Assembly (NCBI RefSeq): GCF_016862635.1
Contig: NZ_BONI01000041.1
Coordinates: forward strand, 1 to 64,000
Reading direction: 5' to 3'
DNA length: 64,000 nt
Origin: Catellatospora coxensis
Lineage (GTDB): Bacteria; Actinomycetota; Actinomycetes; Mycobacteriales; Micromonosporaceae
The translations under genes and the position numbers were made by a program. The notes beneath the pieces were generated by a model. It had not been told where the DNA came from. It made no database searches and was given only the letters and a program-made list of their open reading frames with translations. Shown in pieces: positions 44,237-55,180 of this stretch (the stretch's first letter is position 1; every line of letters begins with the position of its first letter).

Positions 44237-44301
44237 ATCGACGTTGGCCTATTACATCGACTTCGATCGCGTGACAGTCGATGTCATAGGCCAACGTCGA
44301 T
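44237..44301. repeat. Intergenic hairpin, GGCCTAT family copy 1
   Basis: Arms 44237-44252 and 44286-44301 pair perfectly over 16 bp. After one mismatch a further 9 bp pair (44254-44262 with 44276-44284), leaving a 13-nt loop. There is no U-tract. It lies between convergent ABC and PhoD-like genes. The arms are shared with 52525-52589. Confidence 0.92.
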
Positions 44302-44382
44302 GGCGAGTCGGAGCCGGCGACCCGGCGCGGCGGTTATCCGGTGGGGTCCGGTGTCGGAATGGCGACACGGGGCTCGGCGAGG

Positions 44383-45969
44383 TCAGGTGGTGAGGTCGTG
44401 GCGGAGGACGGGGGACAGGCCGGTGGCGTCGGTGGTGCCCTCGATGACGACCGAGGCGGCGCGGCCGTGGTGGGTCAGCGTGGCGACGGCGCTGCCGAAG
44501 TACGGCGGGTCGTACGCCTGCCAGCGCACACCCGGACGGGGCACGCCGAACAGGCGGGCGACCAGGGCCGCCGGGCCGGACAGCGCCCGCCACCAGCCCA
44601 CCCGCAGCAGCGTGCGCATGACGCCCTGGATGCTCTGATGCAGCGGCGAGCAGGTGATCTGGTGCACGGTCGCGGTCGCGCCGGGGATCGCGGCCCGGGC
44701 GACGTACGAGTGGTGCACGTCCCCGCCGAGCACGCTCACCGTCGCCGGACCGCGCACCCCGGCGATCAGCGCGGTCAGCTCGTCGAAGGAGTGCCCGACG
44801 GCCGCCCAGTGCTCCAGGTCGTACTTCTGGCGCAGCCGCTCCATGCCGGGCCGTTTCGCGGCCAGCACCTCGATCACGGCTTCCCCGTGATGGATCGTGG
44901 GCGCGAGCAGCCAGGGCAGCGAGCAGGCCAGCACGAGGTGGTCGCAGTCGGCGCGGGCCTGCGCGGCGAGGTCGTCCCAGTGCTCCTGGGGCCACATGCG
45001 CCGCTCGGGCCCGTCGATCACCCGGTTGCCGCGGCAGTCGAGCATGATCAGCCGGGTCCGCCCGACGTCGACGGTGTATCCCCACGGGTAGGGGTCCGGC
45101 CCGGCCGGAGTGGCGACCCGGGCCGCGAACTCGGTCAGCACCGCGGTGGCGTCCTCGCCGGCCCGGATGCGCGTCCACACCGGGTCGCGGTCGAGCTGGT
45201 CGGGGGTGAGGTTGCCGAGGTGCTGGAACAGCCAGTACGAGGCGATGCCGGTGGTGCTGCGCTCGTCCCACCAGGGCTCGCGGCGCACCTCGGCGAGCCA
45301 GGCGGCCGAGGAGTTCCAGTCGTCCATGATCTCGTGGTCGTCGAAGATCATCACGCTGGGCACGGTGGACAGCAGCCAGCGGACCGGCAGCTCGGTCCAC
45401 GACTCGTGGTAGAGGTGCACGTACTCGGCGAAGGTGACGACGTGGCCCTCGGGTGCGGAGTCCGGCCTCGCCTGCCCGGCCAGCCAGCTGCGGGTGGGGG
45501 CGGACAGGCCGTCGGCGTAGATCTGGTCGCCGATCAGCGCCAGCAGGTCGGGCAGGTCGGCGCGCCCGTGCCGGGCCTGCGCGAGCAGCCGGTGCCCGAG
45601 CGCCTCCAGCGCGTCCGGGTCGTGCCCGGCCTCGGCGTGGGTCTGCGCGCTCGCCTCGCGGCACGAGCCGAACGCGATCACCGCGTCCGCGTGTCCCGGA
45701 TCGCGGATGGTGATCACCGAAGCGGGGTATCCCGGCAGCGGCCACACGGCCGCGCCGTCGAGTTCGACGGTGTACGAGCTCGCGCCGGCGGGCAGCCCGG
45801 CCAGCACCACCAGTCCCACGTGCACCCCGAACGCCTCGAACGTGTCCGACGTCACGCTCGCCGCACCGGCCCGCACGCGCACCCGCGCGGGCTGGTCGGT
45901 CTGTACCCAGATGACCGCCTGGTCACCGTCGACGCGCCGGAGCAGGGGCCCGAGGAGGAGGTTCGCCAC
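44383..45969 (-). CDS. PhoD-like alkaline phosphatase / metallophosphatase
   Basis: About 528 residues. The N-terminal beta-sandwich domain starts ANLLLGPLLRRVDGDQAVIW. The metallophosphatase core has VIAFGSCREAS, LLALIGDQIYADG, VMIFDDHEIMDDWNSS and SVLGGDVHHSYVARA, which carry the metal-binding residues of the PhoD family. There is no signal peptide or Tat motif, so it may act in the cytoplasm or the cell wall. The GTG at 45969 has GGAGGATG upstream. It is divergent from ftsY. Confidence 0.93.
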   Translation of the reverse strand: MANLLLGPLLRRVDGDQAVIWVQTDQPARVRVRAGAASVTSDTFEAFGVHVGLVVLAGLPAGASSYTVELDGAAVWPLPGYPASVITIRDPGHADAVIAFGSCREASAQTHAEAGHDPDALEALGHRLLAQARHGRADLPDLLALIGDQIYADGLSAPTRSWLAGQARPDSAPEGHVVTFAEYVHLYHESWTELPVRWLLSTVPSVMIFDDHEIMDDWNSSAAWLAEVRREPWWDERSTTGIASYWLFQHLGNLTPDQLDRDPVWTRIRAGEDATAVLTEFAARVATPAGPDPYPWGYTVDVGRTRLIMLDCRGNRVIDGPERRMWPQEHWDDLAAQARADCDHLVLACSLPWLLAPTIHHGEAVIEVLAAKRPGMERLRQKYDLEHWAAVGHSFDELTALIAGVRGPATVSVLGGDVHHSYVARAAIPGATATVHQITCSPLHQSIQGVMRTLLRVGWWRALSGPAALVARLFGVPRPGVRWQAYDPPYFGSAVATLTHHGRAASVVIEGTTDATGLSPVLRHDLTT

Positions 45970-46080
45970 GCGGACATCCTCCGTGATCGGGACGGTGGGA
46001 GCCAGGGCCGGGGCTGTCGTATCGGCGCGCGCGGCCTCCGGTGTGCGCCGGACGCCCCGAGGTTTGAGAGGATGCCCAGC

Positions 46081-47343
46081 ATGAAAGACGCGCTCGTCCC
46101 CGTACTCGTCGTCATCGGCCTGCTGCTGCTGGCCGGGCTGACGCTGTTCCTGGTCCGCCGGCCGGGCCGCGGCACGCTGCCGCAGGCGCCGGAGGGCGAG
46201 CGCCCGGGGATCGAGCGCGGCGAGAAGATCCCGCCGAGCGTGATCGCCCCGCCCGCGCCGGAGAAGGCCGCACCCGAGAAGGCGGCGCCGGAGAAGGCCA
46301 AGGAGCAGCCCGCGCCGGGCAAGCCGGCCGTCGTGCCCGCCCCGGCCCCGCCCGCCCCGGTGGAGACGGCGCCGCCGGTCGCGCCGCCGAAGGCCGAGCC
46401 GGAGATCGAGAAGCCGGAGCCGACCGCGGGCCGCCTGGTGCGGCTGCGCGCCCGGCTGTCGCGCTCGCAGAACGTCTTCGGCAAGGGCCTGCTCGGCCTG
46501 CTGTCCCGCGACCACCTCGACGACGACGCGTGGGACGAGGTCGAGGAGAGCCTGATCAGCGCCGACGTGGGCGTGCAGGCGACCACCGAGATCGTGGCGA
46601 AGCTGCGCGAGCGCACCCGGGTGCTGGGCACCCGGACCACCACCGACCTGCGCTCGCTGCTCGCCGAGGAGCTGACCGAGGCGCTGGACCCGAAGCTGGA
46701 CCGCTCGCTGCACACCGGGGTGGTGGACGGCAAGCCGTCGGTGATCCTGGTCGTCGGCGTGAACGGCGCCGGCAAGACCACCAGCTGCGGCAAGATCGCC
46801 CGGGTGCTGGTGGCCGACGGCCACACCGTGGTGCTGGGCGCGGCCGACACCTTCCGCGCGGCCGCCGCCGAGCAGCTGGCCACCTGGGCGAGCCGGGTCG
46901 GGGCGCAGGTCGTACGCGGTCCCGAGGGCGGTGACCCGGCCGCCGTCGCCTTCGACGCGGTCAAGAAGGGCATCGACGCGGGCGTGGACACCGTGCTCAT
47001 CGACACCGCCGGCCGGCTGCAGAACAAGGTCGGCCTGATGGACGAGCTGGGCAAGATCAAGCGCGTGGTGGAGAAGCACGGCCCGGTCTCGGAGACCCTG
47101 CTGGTGCTCGACGCGACCGCGGGACAGAATGGGCTGAGCCAGGCTCGGGTCTTCACCGAGGTCGCCGATGTCACCGGCGTGGTGCTCACTAAATTGGACG
47201 GCACGGCGAAGGGCGGTATCGTGATCGCGGTGCAGCGTGCTCTCGGCATTCCGGTGAAGCTGGTCGGCCTCGGCGAGGGTCCCGACGATCTGGCACCCTT
47301 CGACCCCGCTCAGTTCGTCTCCGCCCTGCTGGGCGACGAGTGA
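46081..47343 (+). CDS. ftsY: Signal recognition particle receptor FtsY
   Basis: 420 residues. An N-terminal membrane segment (ALVPVLVVIGLLLLAGLTLF) anchors the protein. It is followed by a Pro/Glu/Lys-rich linker with EKAAPEKAAPEKA repeats and the NG domain: GVNGAGKTTSCGKIARVL, AADTFRAAAAEQLATW, LIDTAGRLQNKVGLMDEL and VVLTKLDGTAKGG. FtsY pairs with Ffh (at 52786) and the SRP RNA to deliver ribosomes to the translocon. I chose the ATG at 46081; an ATG at 46072 would add three residues. GAGGAT 7 nt before 46081 could be a leaderless -10. Confidence 0.97.
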   Translation: MKDALVPVLVVIGLLLLAGLTLFLVRRPGRGTLPQAPEGERPGIERGEKIPPSVIAPPAPEKAAPEKAAPEKAKEQPAPGKPAVVPAPAPPAPVETAPPVAPPKAEPEIEKPEPTAGRLVRLRARLSRSQNVFGKGLLGLLSRDHLDDDAWDEVEESLISADVGVQATTEIVAKLRERTRVLGTRTTTDLRSLLAEELTEALDPKLDRSLHTGVVDGKPSVILVVGVNGAGKTTSCGKIARVLVADGHTVVLGAADTFRAAAAEQLATWASRVGAQVVRGPEGGDPAAVAFDAVKKGIDAGVDTVLIDTAGRLQNKVGLMDELGKIKRVVEKHGPVSETLLVLDATAGQNGLSQARVFTEVADVTGVVLTKLDGTAKGGIVIAVQRALGIPVKLVGLGEGPDDLAPFDPAQFVSALLGDE

Positions 47344-47376
47344 CGAGCCGACGAGCGACGAGCAGCTGACGAGTCC

Positions 47377-48183
47377 ATGGTGACAGCCCCTTTCCAGGAT
47401 CCCACCGAGATCCCGCTGCGTGGCGGGAACGTCAGCACGGTGGTGCGGGTAGGCGAGACGGTCCGGCGCAACGCCGGGCCGTGGACGCCGACCGTGCACG
47501 CCCTGCTGCGCCATCTCGAGTACGCCGGTTTCACCGGTTCCCCCCGTGCCCTGGGCATGGACGAGCACGGCCGCGAGGTGCTGTCGTACCTGCCGGGCGA
47601 GTGCGGGGAGTACCCGCTGGCCCCGCACTGGGTCACCGACGAGGCGCTGGTCACCGTCGCCACCATGCTGCGGATGTTCCACGACGCACAGGCCGGTTTC
47701 CGGACCCCGCCGGGTGGGGTCTGGCGCTCGTTCGGGCCGCCCCCGCCGGACGCGGAGATCATCTGCCACCACGACGCCGCCCCGCACAACGTCATCTGGC
47801 GGCCGGACGGCACCCTCGCGATGATCGACTTCGACCTGGCCTCGCCCGGGTCGCGCATCTACGACGTGGCGTACGCCGCGTGGACCTGGGTGCCGATCTT
47901 CAGTGACCGGGACTCGATCACGCTCGGCTGGCACCGGCCGGACCGCCCGCGCCGGCTGCGCCTGTTCGCCGACGCGTACGGGCTGATCCCGCGCGACCGG
48001 CACCGTCTCGTGCGGACCATCCGCAAGCGCATCGTGGACCACGTCGAGGGCATCCGCCGCCTCGCCACAGCGGGGGAGCCGGCGTTCGTACGGATCGTGC
48101 AGAAGGGCCACCTTCGGCGGCCGCTTCGCGACCTTCGGCTGATTGACTACGAGCGGTACACGCTGGAGCACGCGCTGCGCTGA
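47377..48183 (+). CDS. Aminoglycoside-phosphotransferase-like kinase
   Basis: 268 residues of the APH/choline-kinase fold. The catalytic motif is IICHHDAAPHNVIWRPDG and the metal motif is LAMIDFDLASPGSRI. The N-terminal ATP lobe is short and the product has a basic C-terminus. Substrates in this family range from aminoglycosides to sugars, and this gene cannot be assigned further; there is no resistance gene context. It follows ftsY by 33 nt. Confidence 0.9.
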   Translation: MVTAPFQDPTEIPLRGGNVSTVVRVGETVRRNAGPWTPTVHALLRHLEYAGFTGSPRALGMDEHGREVLSYLPGECGEYPLAPHWVTDEALVTVATMLRMFHDAQAGFRTPPGGVWRSFGPPPPDAEIICHHDAAPHNVIWRPDGTLAMIDFDLASPGSRIYDVAYAAWTWVPIFSDRDSITLGWHRPDRPRRLRLFADAYGLIPRDRHRLVRTIRKRIVDHVEGIRRLATAGEPAFVRIVQKGHLRRPLRDLRLIDYERYTLEHALR

Positions 48184-48221
48184 AACGCGCCATGAATGGT
48201 CTCCTCACGTGTGAACATTTC

Positions 48222-48258
48222 TTCACACGTACGAAACAGATCGTGACGTGCCGGAAAC
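48222..48258 (+). promoter_or_regulatory. GlnR-box-like operator upstream of amtB
   Basis: TTCAC-n6-GAAAC-n5-GTGAC-n6-GAAAC (48222, 48233, 48243, 48254) closely resembles the actinobacterial GlnR box of alternating GTnAC and GAAAC half-sites with n6 spacing. It lies 175 nt upstream of amtB, and a 9-bp inverted repeat (48207-48215 with 48222-48230) overlaps its left end. Expected role: activation of amtB-glnK-glnD under nitrogen limitation. Confidence 0.7.
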
Positions 48259-48432
48259 CGAGCCGCGTCATTGCGTGAAACGTGGGTTGGCAATGCTGCC
48301 CCCCAACCAGCACCGATGGCACTGCGGCGATCGGTCCGGGATGACACGAACGGCACTCCGCCGACACGGCGGAGCCACGGCGGTCGACCTCGGGGGCTGG
48401 CTGGGAGGAACCCACTCACTTAGGAGGGCAGC

Positions 48433-50202
<1,770 letters not shown>

Positions 50203-50235
50203 GGCAGTAGCCGTAACAACCTGAAAGAGGACCAC

Positions 50236-52503
50236 ATGGGCCCGGGGAACGTCGTAGCTTCCGCATCGGACAGCGCGGCGGGCCCCGGGCCCGACTATGC
50301 GCGCCTAGCGCTGCGCGAGCCGGGCTCCATCGGCGCGGTCGCCCGGCTCGCGCGGGCCGGCGCACTCGACGGCTGGCTGGGCCGCCTGCTGCCGGACATC
50401 CCCGGGGTCGCCCTCGTGGCCGTCGGCGGCCTGGGCCGCCGGGAGTGCACCCCGCACGGCGACCTGGACCTGATCCTGGTGCACACCGGGGTGCCGGGGA
50501 TCGACGAGCTGGCCGCCTCCCTCTGGTATCCCATCTGGGACGCCCGGATGGGCCTGGACCACTCCACCCGCACCGTCGCCGAGTCGCTCGACGCGGCCCA
50601 CGACGACGTCAAGGTGGCCCTCGGACTGCTGGACGCCCGCCACATCGCCGGCGACCCGGCCCTGTCCGGGCAGCTCAGCCGAGCCGCGGTGGACCAGTGG
50701 CGGCGCACCGCCCGCCGCCAGCTGCTGCGGCTGCGCGAACTCGTCGAGGAGCGCCACGCCGCCCACGGCGAGCTGGCGTACCTGCTCGAAGGCGACCTCA
50801 AGGAGGCCGCCGGGGGTCTGCGCGACGTCGGCGTGCTGCGCGGCATCGGTGTCGCCGGAGTCGCCGACGCGCTGCCGCCCCAGGTGCGCGCCGCCGCGAC
50901 CCGGCTGCTCGACGTACGCGACGCGCTGCACGTCAGCATCGGCCGCCGCAACGACCGGCTGCGGGCCCAGGAGCGCCTGCAGGTGGCGGAGCTGCTCGGG
51001 CTCGCCGACGGCGACGCGCTGCTGCGCCGGATCGGGCTCGACGCGCGTACCGTCTCCTGGTCGCTGACCGACGCCTGGCGCTCGGTGCAGCGCTGGAACG
51101 CCGCCGCCACCCGCGGCGGCGACACGCGCGCCCGCGAGGCGGTGGCCGTGCGCCGCCCGATCGCCCGGGACGTGGTCGCCGCGGACGGCGAGATCGTGCT
51201 GGCCCGCGCCGCGGTCGGCCCGCACCCCGACCCGTCGCTGTCGCTGCGCGTGGCGGCCGCCGCCGCGCAGCACCAGATGCCCATCGCGCGGGCCACGCTG
51301 GAGTGGCTGGCCCGGTTCTGCCCGCCGCTGCCGACTCCGTGGCCCGCCTCGGCCCGTACCGCCCTGCTGACCCTGCTCGGGGCCGGCACCGGGCTGGTCA
51401 CCGCGTGGGAGGCGTGCGACCGGTTCGGGCTCACCTCGGCCTGGCTGCCGCAGTGGACCCGGCTGCGCGGCACCCCGCAGCACCACCCCGTGCACCGCTT
51501 CACCCTCGACCGGCACCTGGTGCAGGCCGCCGCCAACGCCTCCACCTGGTCACGCGAGGTGGCCCGGCCGGACCTGCTGGTGCTCGGCGCCCTGCTGCAC
51601 GACGTCGGCAAGGGCCTGCCCGGCGACCACAGCGAGGTCGGCGCGGAGCTGGCCCGCGAGATCGCCACCGAGATCGGCCTGCCGCCCGCCGACGTCGACA
51701 CCATCGCCGCGCTGGTCCGATACCACCTGGTGCTGCCCGACACCGCGACCCGGCGCGACCTCGACGACCCGGCGACGATCAACCACGTCGCCAAGCTCGT
51801 CGGGGACACCGGCACCCTGGAACTGCTGCAGATGCTCGCCCGGTCCGACGCCCAGGCCACCGGCCCGGCCGCCTGGTCGGGGTGGAAGTCCAAGCTCATC
51901 GACGACCTGTGTACGCGGGTGCGCAAGGTGCTCGGCGGCGGGCAGCTGCCCGAGCCCACCCTGCCCGACCCGGCGCTGCTGGCCGGGCCGCTGCCGGTGG
52001 TGCAGGTCGCCGACGACTGGGTGGCGCTCGCCGCGCACGACCGCGTCGGGCTGCTCGCCGCCGTCGCCGGCTGCCTGGCCACGCACAAGCTGGAGATCGT
52101 CGCCGCGGGCACGTCCACGATCGGCGAGCGGGCCATCATCGAATGCGCCGTCAACAACCGGTACGGCACGGCGCCCGACCGGGAGCTGCTCGCCGCTGAC
52201 CTGCGCCGGGTGGGGCTGGACCAGCTCGGGCTGCCCCGCCGCCTGGGCAGCGGCCGCAAGCCGGTCACCGGGGCCGAGCCGCGCGTCATCTGGGGCGAGG
52301 CCACCGGCGCGACGCTGCTGGAACTGCGCGCCACGGACTCACCCGGCCTGCTCTTCCGGGTCACCTCCGCGCTGGCCGAGCTCGGCGTCGACGTGCGCAC
52401 CGCCCGCGTCTCCACCCTCGGCGCCGACGTCGTCGACGCCTTCTACCTGGTCGGCGACATCGACCGCCCCGCCGTCGAAACCGCCGTCCTCGCCGCCGTC
52501 TGA
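50236..52503 (+). CDS. glnD: PII nucleotidyltransferase GlnD
   Basis: GlnD modifies and demodifies PII; in Actinobacteria it works as an adenylyltransferase. The 755-residue product has the nucleotidyltransferase motif AVGGLGRRECTPHGDLDLIL, the HD domain LGALLHDVGKGLPGDHSEVG, and two C-terminal ACT domains (from about residues 590 and 690: LAAHDRVGLLAAVAGCL, RATDSPGLLFRVTSALAELG). The N-terminal 30 residues are non-conserved. ATG at 50236 follows GAAAGAGG. The gene ends at the hairpin 52525-52589, with ffh downstream. Confidence 0.97.
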   Translation: MGPGNVVASASDSAAGPGPDYARLALREPGSIGAVARLARAGALDGWLGRLLPDIPGVALVAVGGLGRRECTPHGDLDLILVHTGVPGIDELAASLWYPIWDARMGLDHSTRTVAESLDAAHDDVKVALGLLDARHIAGDPALSGQLSRAAVDQWRRTARRQLLRLRELVEERHAAHGELAYLLEGDLKEAAGGLRDVGVLRGIGVAGVADALPPQVRAAATRLLDVRDALHVSIGRRNDRLRAQERLQVAELLGLADGDALLRRIGLDARTVSWSLTDAWRSVQRWNAAATRGGDTRAREAVAVRRPIARDVVAADGEIVLARAAVGPHPDPSLSLRVAAAAAQHQMPIARATLEWLARFCPPLPTPWPASARTALLTLLGAGTGLVTAWEACDRFGLTSAWLPQWTRLRGTPQHHPVHRFTLDRHLVQAAANASTWSREVARPDLLVLGALLHDVGKGLPGDHSEVGAELAREIATEIGLPPADVDTIAALVRYHLVLPDTATRRDLDDPATINHVAKLVGDTGTLELLQMLARSDAQATGPAAWSGWKSKLIDDLCTRVRKVLGGGQLPEPTLPDPALLAGPLPVVQVADDWVALAAHDRVGLLAAVAGCLATHKLEIVAAGTSTIGERAIIECAVNNRYGTAPDRELLAADLRRVGLDQLGLPRRLGSGRKPVTGAEPRVIWGEATGATLLELRATDSPGLLFRVTSALAELGVDVRTARVSTLGADVVDAFYLVGDIDRPAVETAVLAAV

Positions 52504-52524
52504 CCCCGGCCCATCCCCGATTTT

Positions 52525-52589
52525 ATCGACGCTGGCCTATCGCATCGAAAATGATCTACGGTCAGTCGACGTGATAGGCCAGCGTCGAT
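52525..52589. repeat. Intergenic hairpin, GGCCTAT family copy 2
   Basis: Arms 52525-52541 and 52573-52589 pair perfectly over 17 bp and the stem continues inward with one G-U pair and one mismatch. It shares TCGACG and GGCCTAT in both arms with 44237-44301, but its loop differs. It lies between co-directional glnD and ffh. There is no U-tract. Confidence 0.9.
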
Positions 52590-52785
52590 GGGGGACGGGG
52601 CGGGGCGGGGCCTGGTGGCCGTGGGAGGGTGCGGCGGTGGGGTGGGCGGTTGTGGCACGTGGTGGCTTGGGTATGGGATGACCCTGGCGGCAGTGGGACC
52701 GGGCCGTGAGGGCAGCGGCTACCCTTACCAAGGCTGCCTGTAGCCGCTCATTCAGACGAACTCGAACAATTGGGGATGTTGCGCT

Positions 52786-54348
52786 GTGTTTGACACCCTG
52801 AGCGACCGGCTCTCCGGCATCTTCTCCAAGCTGCGGAGCAAGGGCCGGCTCACCGACGCCGACGTGGACGCCACCGCCCGGGAGATCCGGCTGGCGCTGC
52901 TGGAGGCGGATGTCGCCCTGCCGGTGGTGAAGGCCTTCATCTTCCGGCTCAAGGAGCGGGCGCGCGGCGCGCAGGTCTCGCAGGCGCTCAACCCGGCCCA
53001 GCAGATCATCAAGATCGTGCACGAGGAGCTGGTCGCGGTCCTCGGCGGGCAGGCGCGGCGGCTCCAGTTCGCCAAGCAGCCGCCCACCGTGATCATGCTG
53101 GCCGGTCTGCAGGGTTCCGGTAAGACCACGCTCGCGGGCAAGCTCGCCCGGTGGCTCAAGGCCCAGGGCAACCAGCCGCTGCTGGTCGCCTGCGACCTCC
53201 AGCGCCCCAACGCCGTCAACCAGCTGCAGGTGCTCGGCCAGCGCGCGGGCGTCGAGGTGTACGCGCCGGAGCCCGGCAACGGCACCGGTGACCCCGTACA
53301 GGTCGCCAAGGACTCGATCGAGCACGCGCGCCGCCACATGCGCGACATCGTGATCGTCGACACCGCCGGCCGCCTCGGCATCGACACCGAGATGATGGCG
53401 CAGGCCGCCGCGATCCGCGACGCCGTCAACCCCGACGAGGTCATCTTCGTCATCGACGCGATGGTCGGCCAGGACGCGGTGGCGACCGCGGAGGCGTTCC
53501 GCGACGGCGTCGGCATCAGCGGTGTCGTGCTCTCCAAGCTCGACGGCGACGCCCGCGGTGGCGCCGCGCTGTCCGTGCGCGAGGTCACCGGCCAGCCGAT
53601 CCTGTTCGCGTCCACCGGCGAGAAGCTGGAGGACTTCGACGTCTTCCACCCCGACCGGATGGCCAGCCGCATCCTCGGCATGGGCGACGTGCTGACCCTC
53701 ATCGAGCAGGCCGAGCAGGCCTTCGACGAGGAGCAGAAGGAGAAGATGGCGGCGAAGCTGCTCGGGGGCGAGCAGTTCACGCTGGAGGACTTCCTCGACC
53801 AGCTCATCGCGGTACGCCGGATGGGTCCCATCGCGAACCTGCTGGGCATGATGCCGGGCATGGGCCAGATGAAGGACCAGCTGGCCGAGCTGGACGACAG
53901 CCACTTCGACAAGGTCACCGCGATCATCCGCTCGATGACCCCGGGCGAGCGCAGCACGCCGAAGATCCTCAACGGTTCCCGCCGGGCCCGCATCGCCCGT
54001 GGTTCGGGTGTCACCGTCACCGACGTGAACCAGCTGCTCAACCGCTTCGAGCAGGCGCAGAAGATGATGAAGCAGATGGGCGGCATGATGGGCCTGCCCG
54101 GCGGCGGCCGCCGCAAGGCGACGAAGTCGCCGAAGAACAAGCGCAAGGGCACCAAGGGCGGCGGTGGCGGCGGCGGTCGCTTCCCGGCCGGCCTGCCCGG
54201 CATGGGCGGCATGCCGCAGCTTCCGCCGGGTATGGACCCGGCCGCCCTGGAGCAGCAGATGGGTATGGGCGGCGGCAGCCCGTTCAAGGCCCCGAAGCTC
54301 GACTTCGGCAAGCTGATGAAGGGCGACGACAAGGACAAGGACAAGTAG
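52786..54348 (+). CDS. ffh: Signal recognition particle protein Ffh
   Basis: 520 residues. The NG GTPase has MLAGLQGSGKTTLAGKLARW, VACDLQRPNAVNQLQ, VIVDTAGRLGIDTEMMAQ and VVLSKLDGDARGG. The Met-rich M domain (from about residue 300) carries MMPGMGQMKDQLAEL and the RNA-binding region SRRARIARGSGVTVTDVNQL. The tail is Gly/Lys-rich with repeated GG and KDK, longer than in E. coli. It partners FtsY (46081). The GTG start at 52786 has no obvious upstream ribosome site. The closing hairpin is at 54373-54440. Confidence 0.98.
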   Translation: MFDTLSDRLSGIFSKLRSKGRLTDADVDATAREIRLALLEADVALPVVKAFIFRLKERARGAQVSQALNPAQQIIKIVHEELVAVLGGQARRLQFAKQPPTVIMLAGLQGSGKTTLAGKLARWLKAQGNQPLLVACDLQRPNAVNQLQVLGQRAGVEVYAPEPGNGTGDPVQVAKDSIEHARRHMRDIVIVDTAGRLGIDTEMMAQAAAIRDAVNPDEVIFVIDAMVGQDAVATAEAFRDGVGISGVVLSKLDGDARGGAALSVREVTGQPILFASTGEKLEDFDVFHPDRMASRILGMGDVLTLIEQAEQAFDEEQKEKMAAKLLGGEQFTLEDFLDQLIAVRRMGPIANLLGMMPGMGQMKDQLAELDDSHFDKVTAIIRSMTPGERSTPKILNGSRRARIARGSGVTVTDVNQLLNRFEQAQKMMKQMGGMMGLPGGGRRKATKSPKNKRKGTKGGGGGGGRFPAGLPGMGGMPQLPPGMDPAALEQQMGMGGGSPFKAPKLDFGKLMKGDDKDKDK

Positions 54349-54372
54349 GTCCCGTCCGCCGCACGGAGTTTT

Positions 54373-54440
54373 CGAAGATCGCCACCTCAGGGTCCGCTAC
54401 CGGTCACCCCCCGACGCCGGGCCTGAGGTGGCGATCTTCG
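54373..54440. repeat. 19-bp intergenic hairpin after ffh
   Basis: Arms 54373-54391 and 54422-54440 pair perfectly over 19 bp around a 30-nt loop; the arm core is GATCGCCACCTCAG. There is no U-tract. It lies 24 nt after ffh, between ffh and the decayed minus-strand gene at 54590. Confidence 0.9.
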
Positions 54441-54589
54441 TCTGCATGGGATCGATGCATGCAGTCGGGGAGGCGCCGGCACAGATGCTGACTGCCATCA
54501 ACTCAGCTGTGCCGACGCCCCGCGCCTGCATCCATTATCGAACATGTGTTCGAACAAGCGCAAGGGATCACCCTCGATCCACTGTCGCG

Positions 54590-55135
54590 TCAGCCTCCCG
54601 GGTGACCCGTCATCGTGAGCCAGGCTTCGGATTCGTGCAGCCGGGCGGAACTGCGCGGAAGCACTGGGCCGCCTACGGGCAGCACCGCGCGTAGTCGCGC
54701 CAGCTCGACCTCGGTGCCGATGGCAGCGCGGTGCTCGGCGTAGTGCCCGCAAGCCCACGTCAGGAAGGTCTCGTCGACGTGCGCGAACGCAGCCGGGCGA
54801 GACTGCTGCTCCCGCCCGCGCCGGTCCATGCCAGCACGACGAACAACCCGGTCACGGGGGAGGCGGGCGCGACGAACCTGCCTCCCGTCACGACGAAGCG
54901 GGCCGGGACCGGCCGCCCACGTATGACAGCCAGCAGGTATCCGCCGATCGGCGCGAAGTTGCCGAGCAATGTCAGCCCGAGGACGGCGATCGTGAACACG
55001 CCGCCGGGGAAGGCGTTCGACCGTGACGAGCTGGTTCACCGCCACATTGCGGCCGAGCTGCAAGGCGAACCCGGCCGGCGCGAAACCCACGATGGTGATC
55101 CGGAGCCGGGCGCACACGGTAAACGCGGTGATCAA
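54590..55135 (-). pseudogene. Decayed paralogue of the adjacent membrane-protein gene
   Basis: Three stretches resemble the gene at 55181-55939 but in different frames. A stretch read from 54999 in a second frame has RPVPARFVVTGGRFVAPASP, matching SRPASFLVRDGGFDAPVSAL. The first frame resumes near 54790 with AFAHVDETFLTWACGHYAEH and VELARLRAVL, matching HVDTAFLVAAVHHYTFHPEH and ESELRRLRQV. The central half of the protein is missing, and no single frame spans the region. I read it as a duplicated copy that has lost about 100 codons and gained at least two frameshifts. Confidence 0.6.
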
Positions 55136-55180
55136 CGTGAGCCTGGCGGGTCCGCCGAGACAGCGCGCCCATCGCGGCCG

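Noticed and set aside
47377-48183. Antibiotic-resistance gene (aminoglycoside phosphotransferase)
   Set aside because: Only the fold motifs match; the core-genome context beside ftsY and the lack of resistance neighbours argue for a housekeeping kinase.
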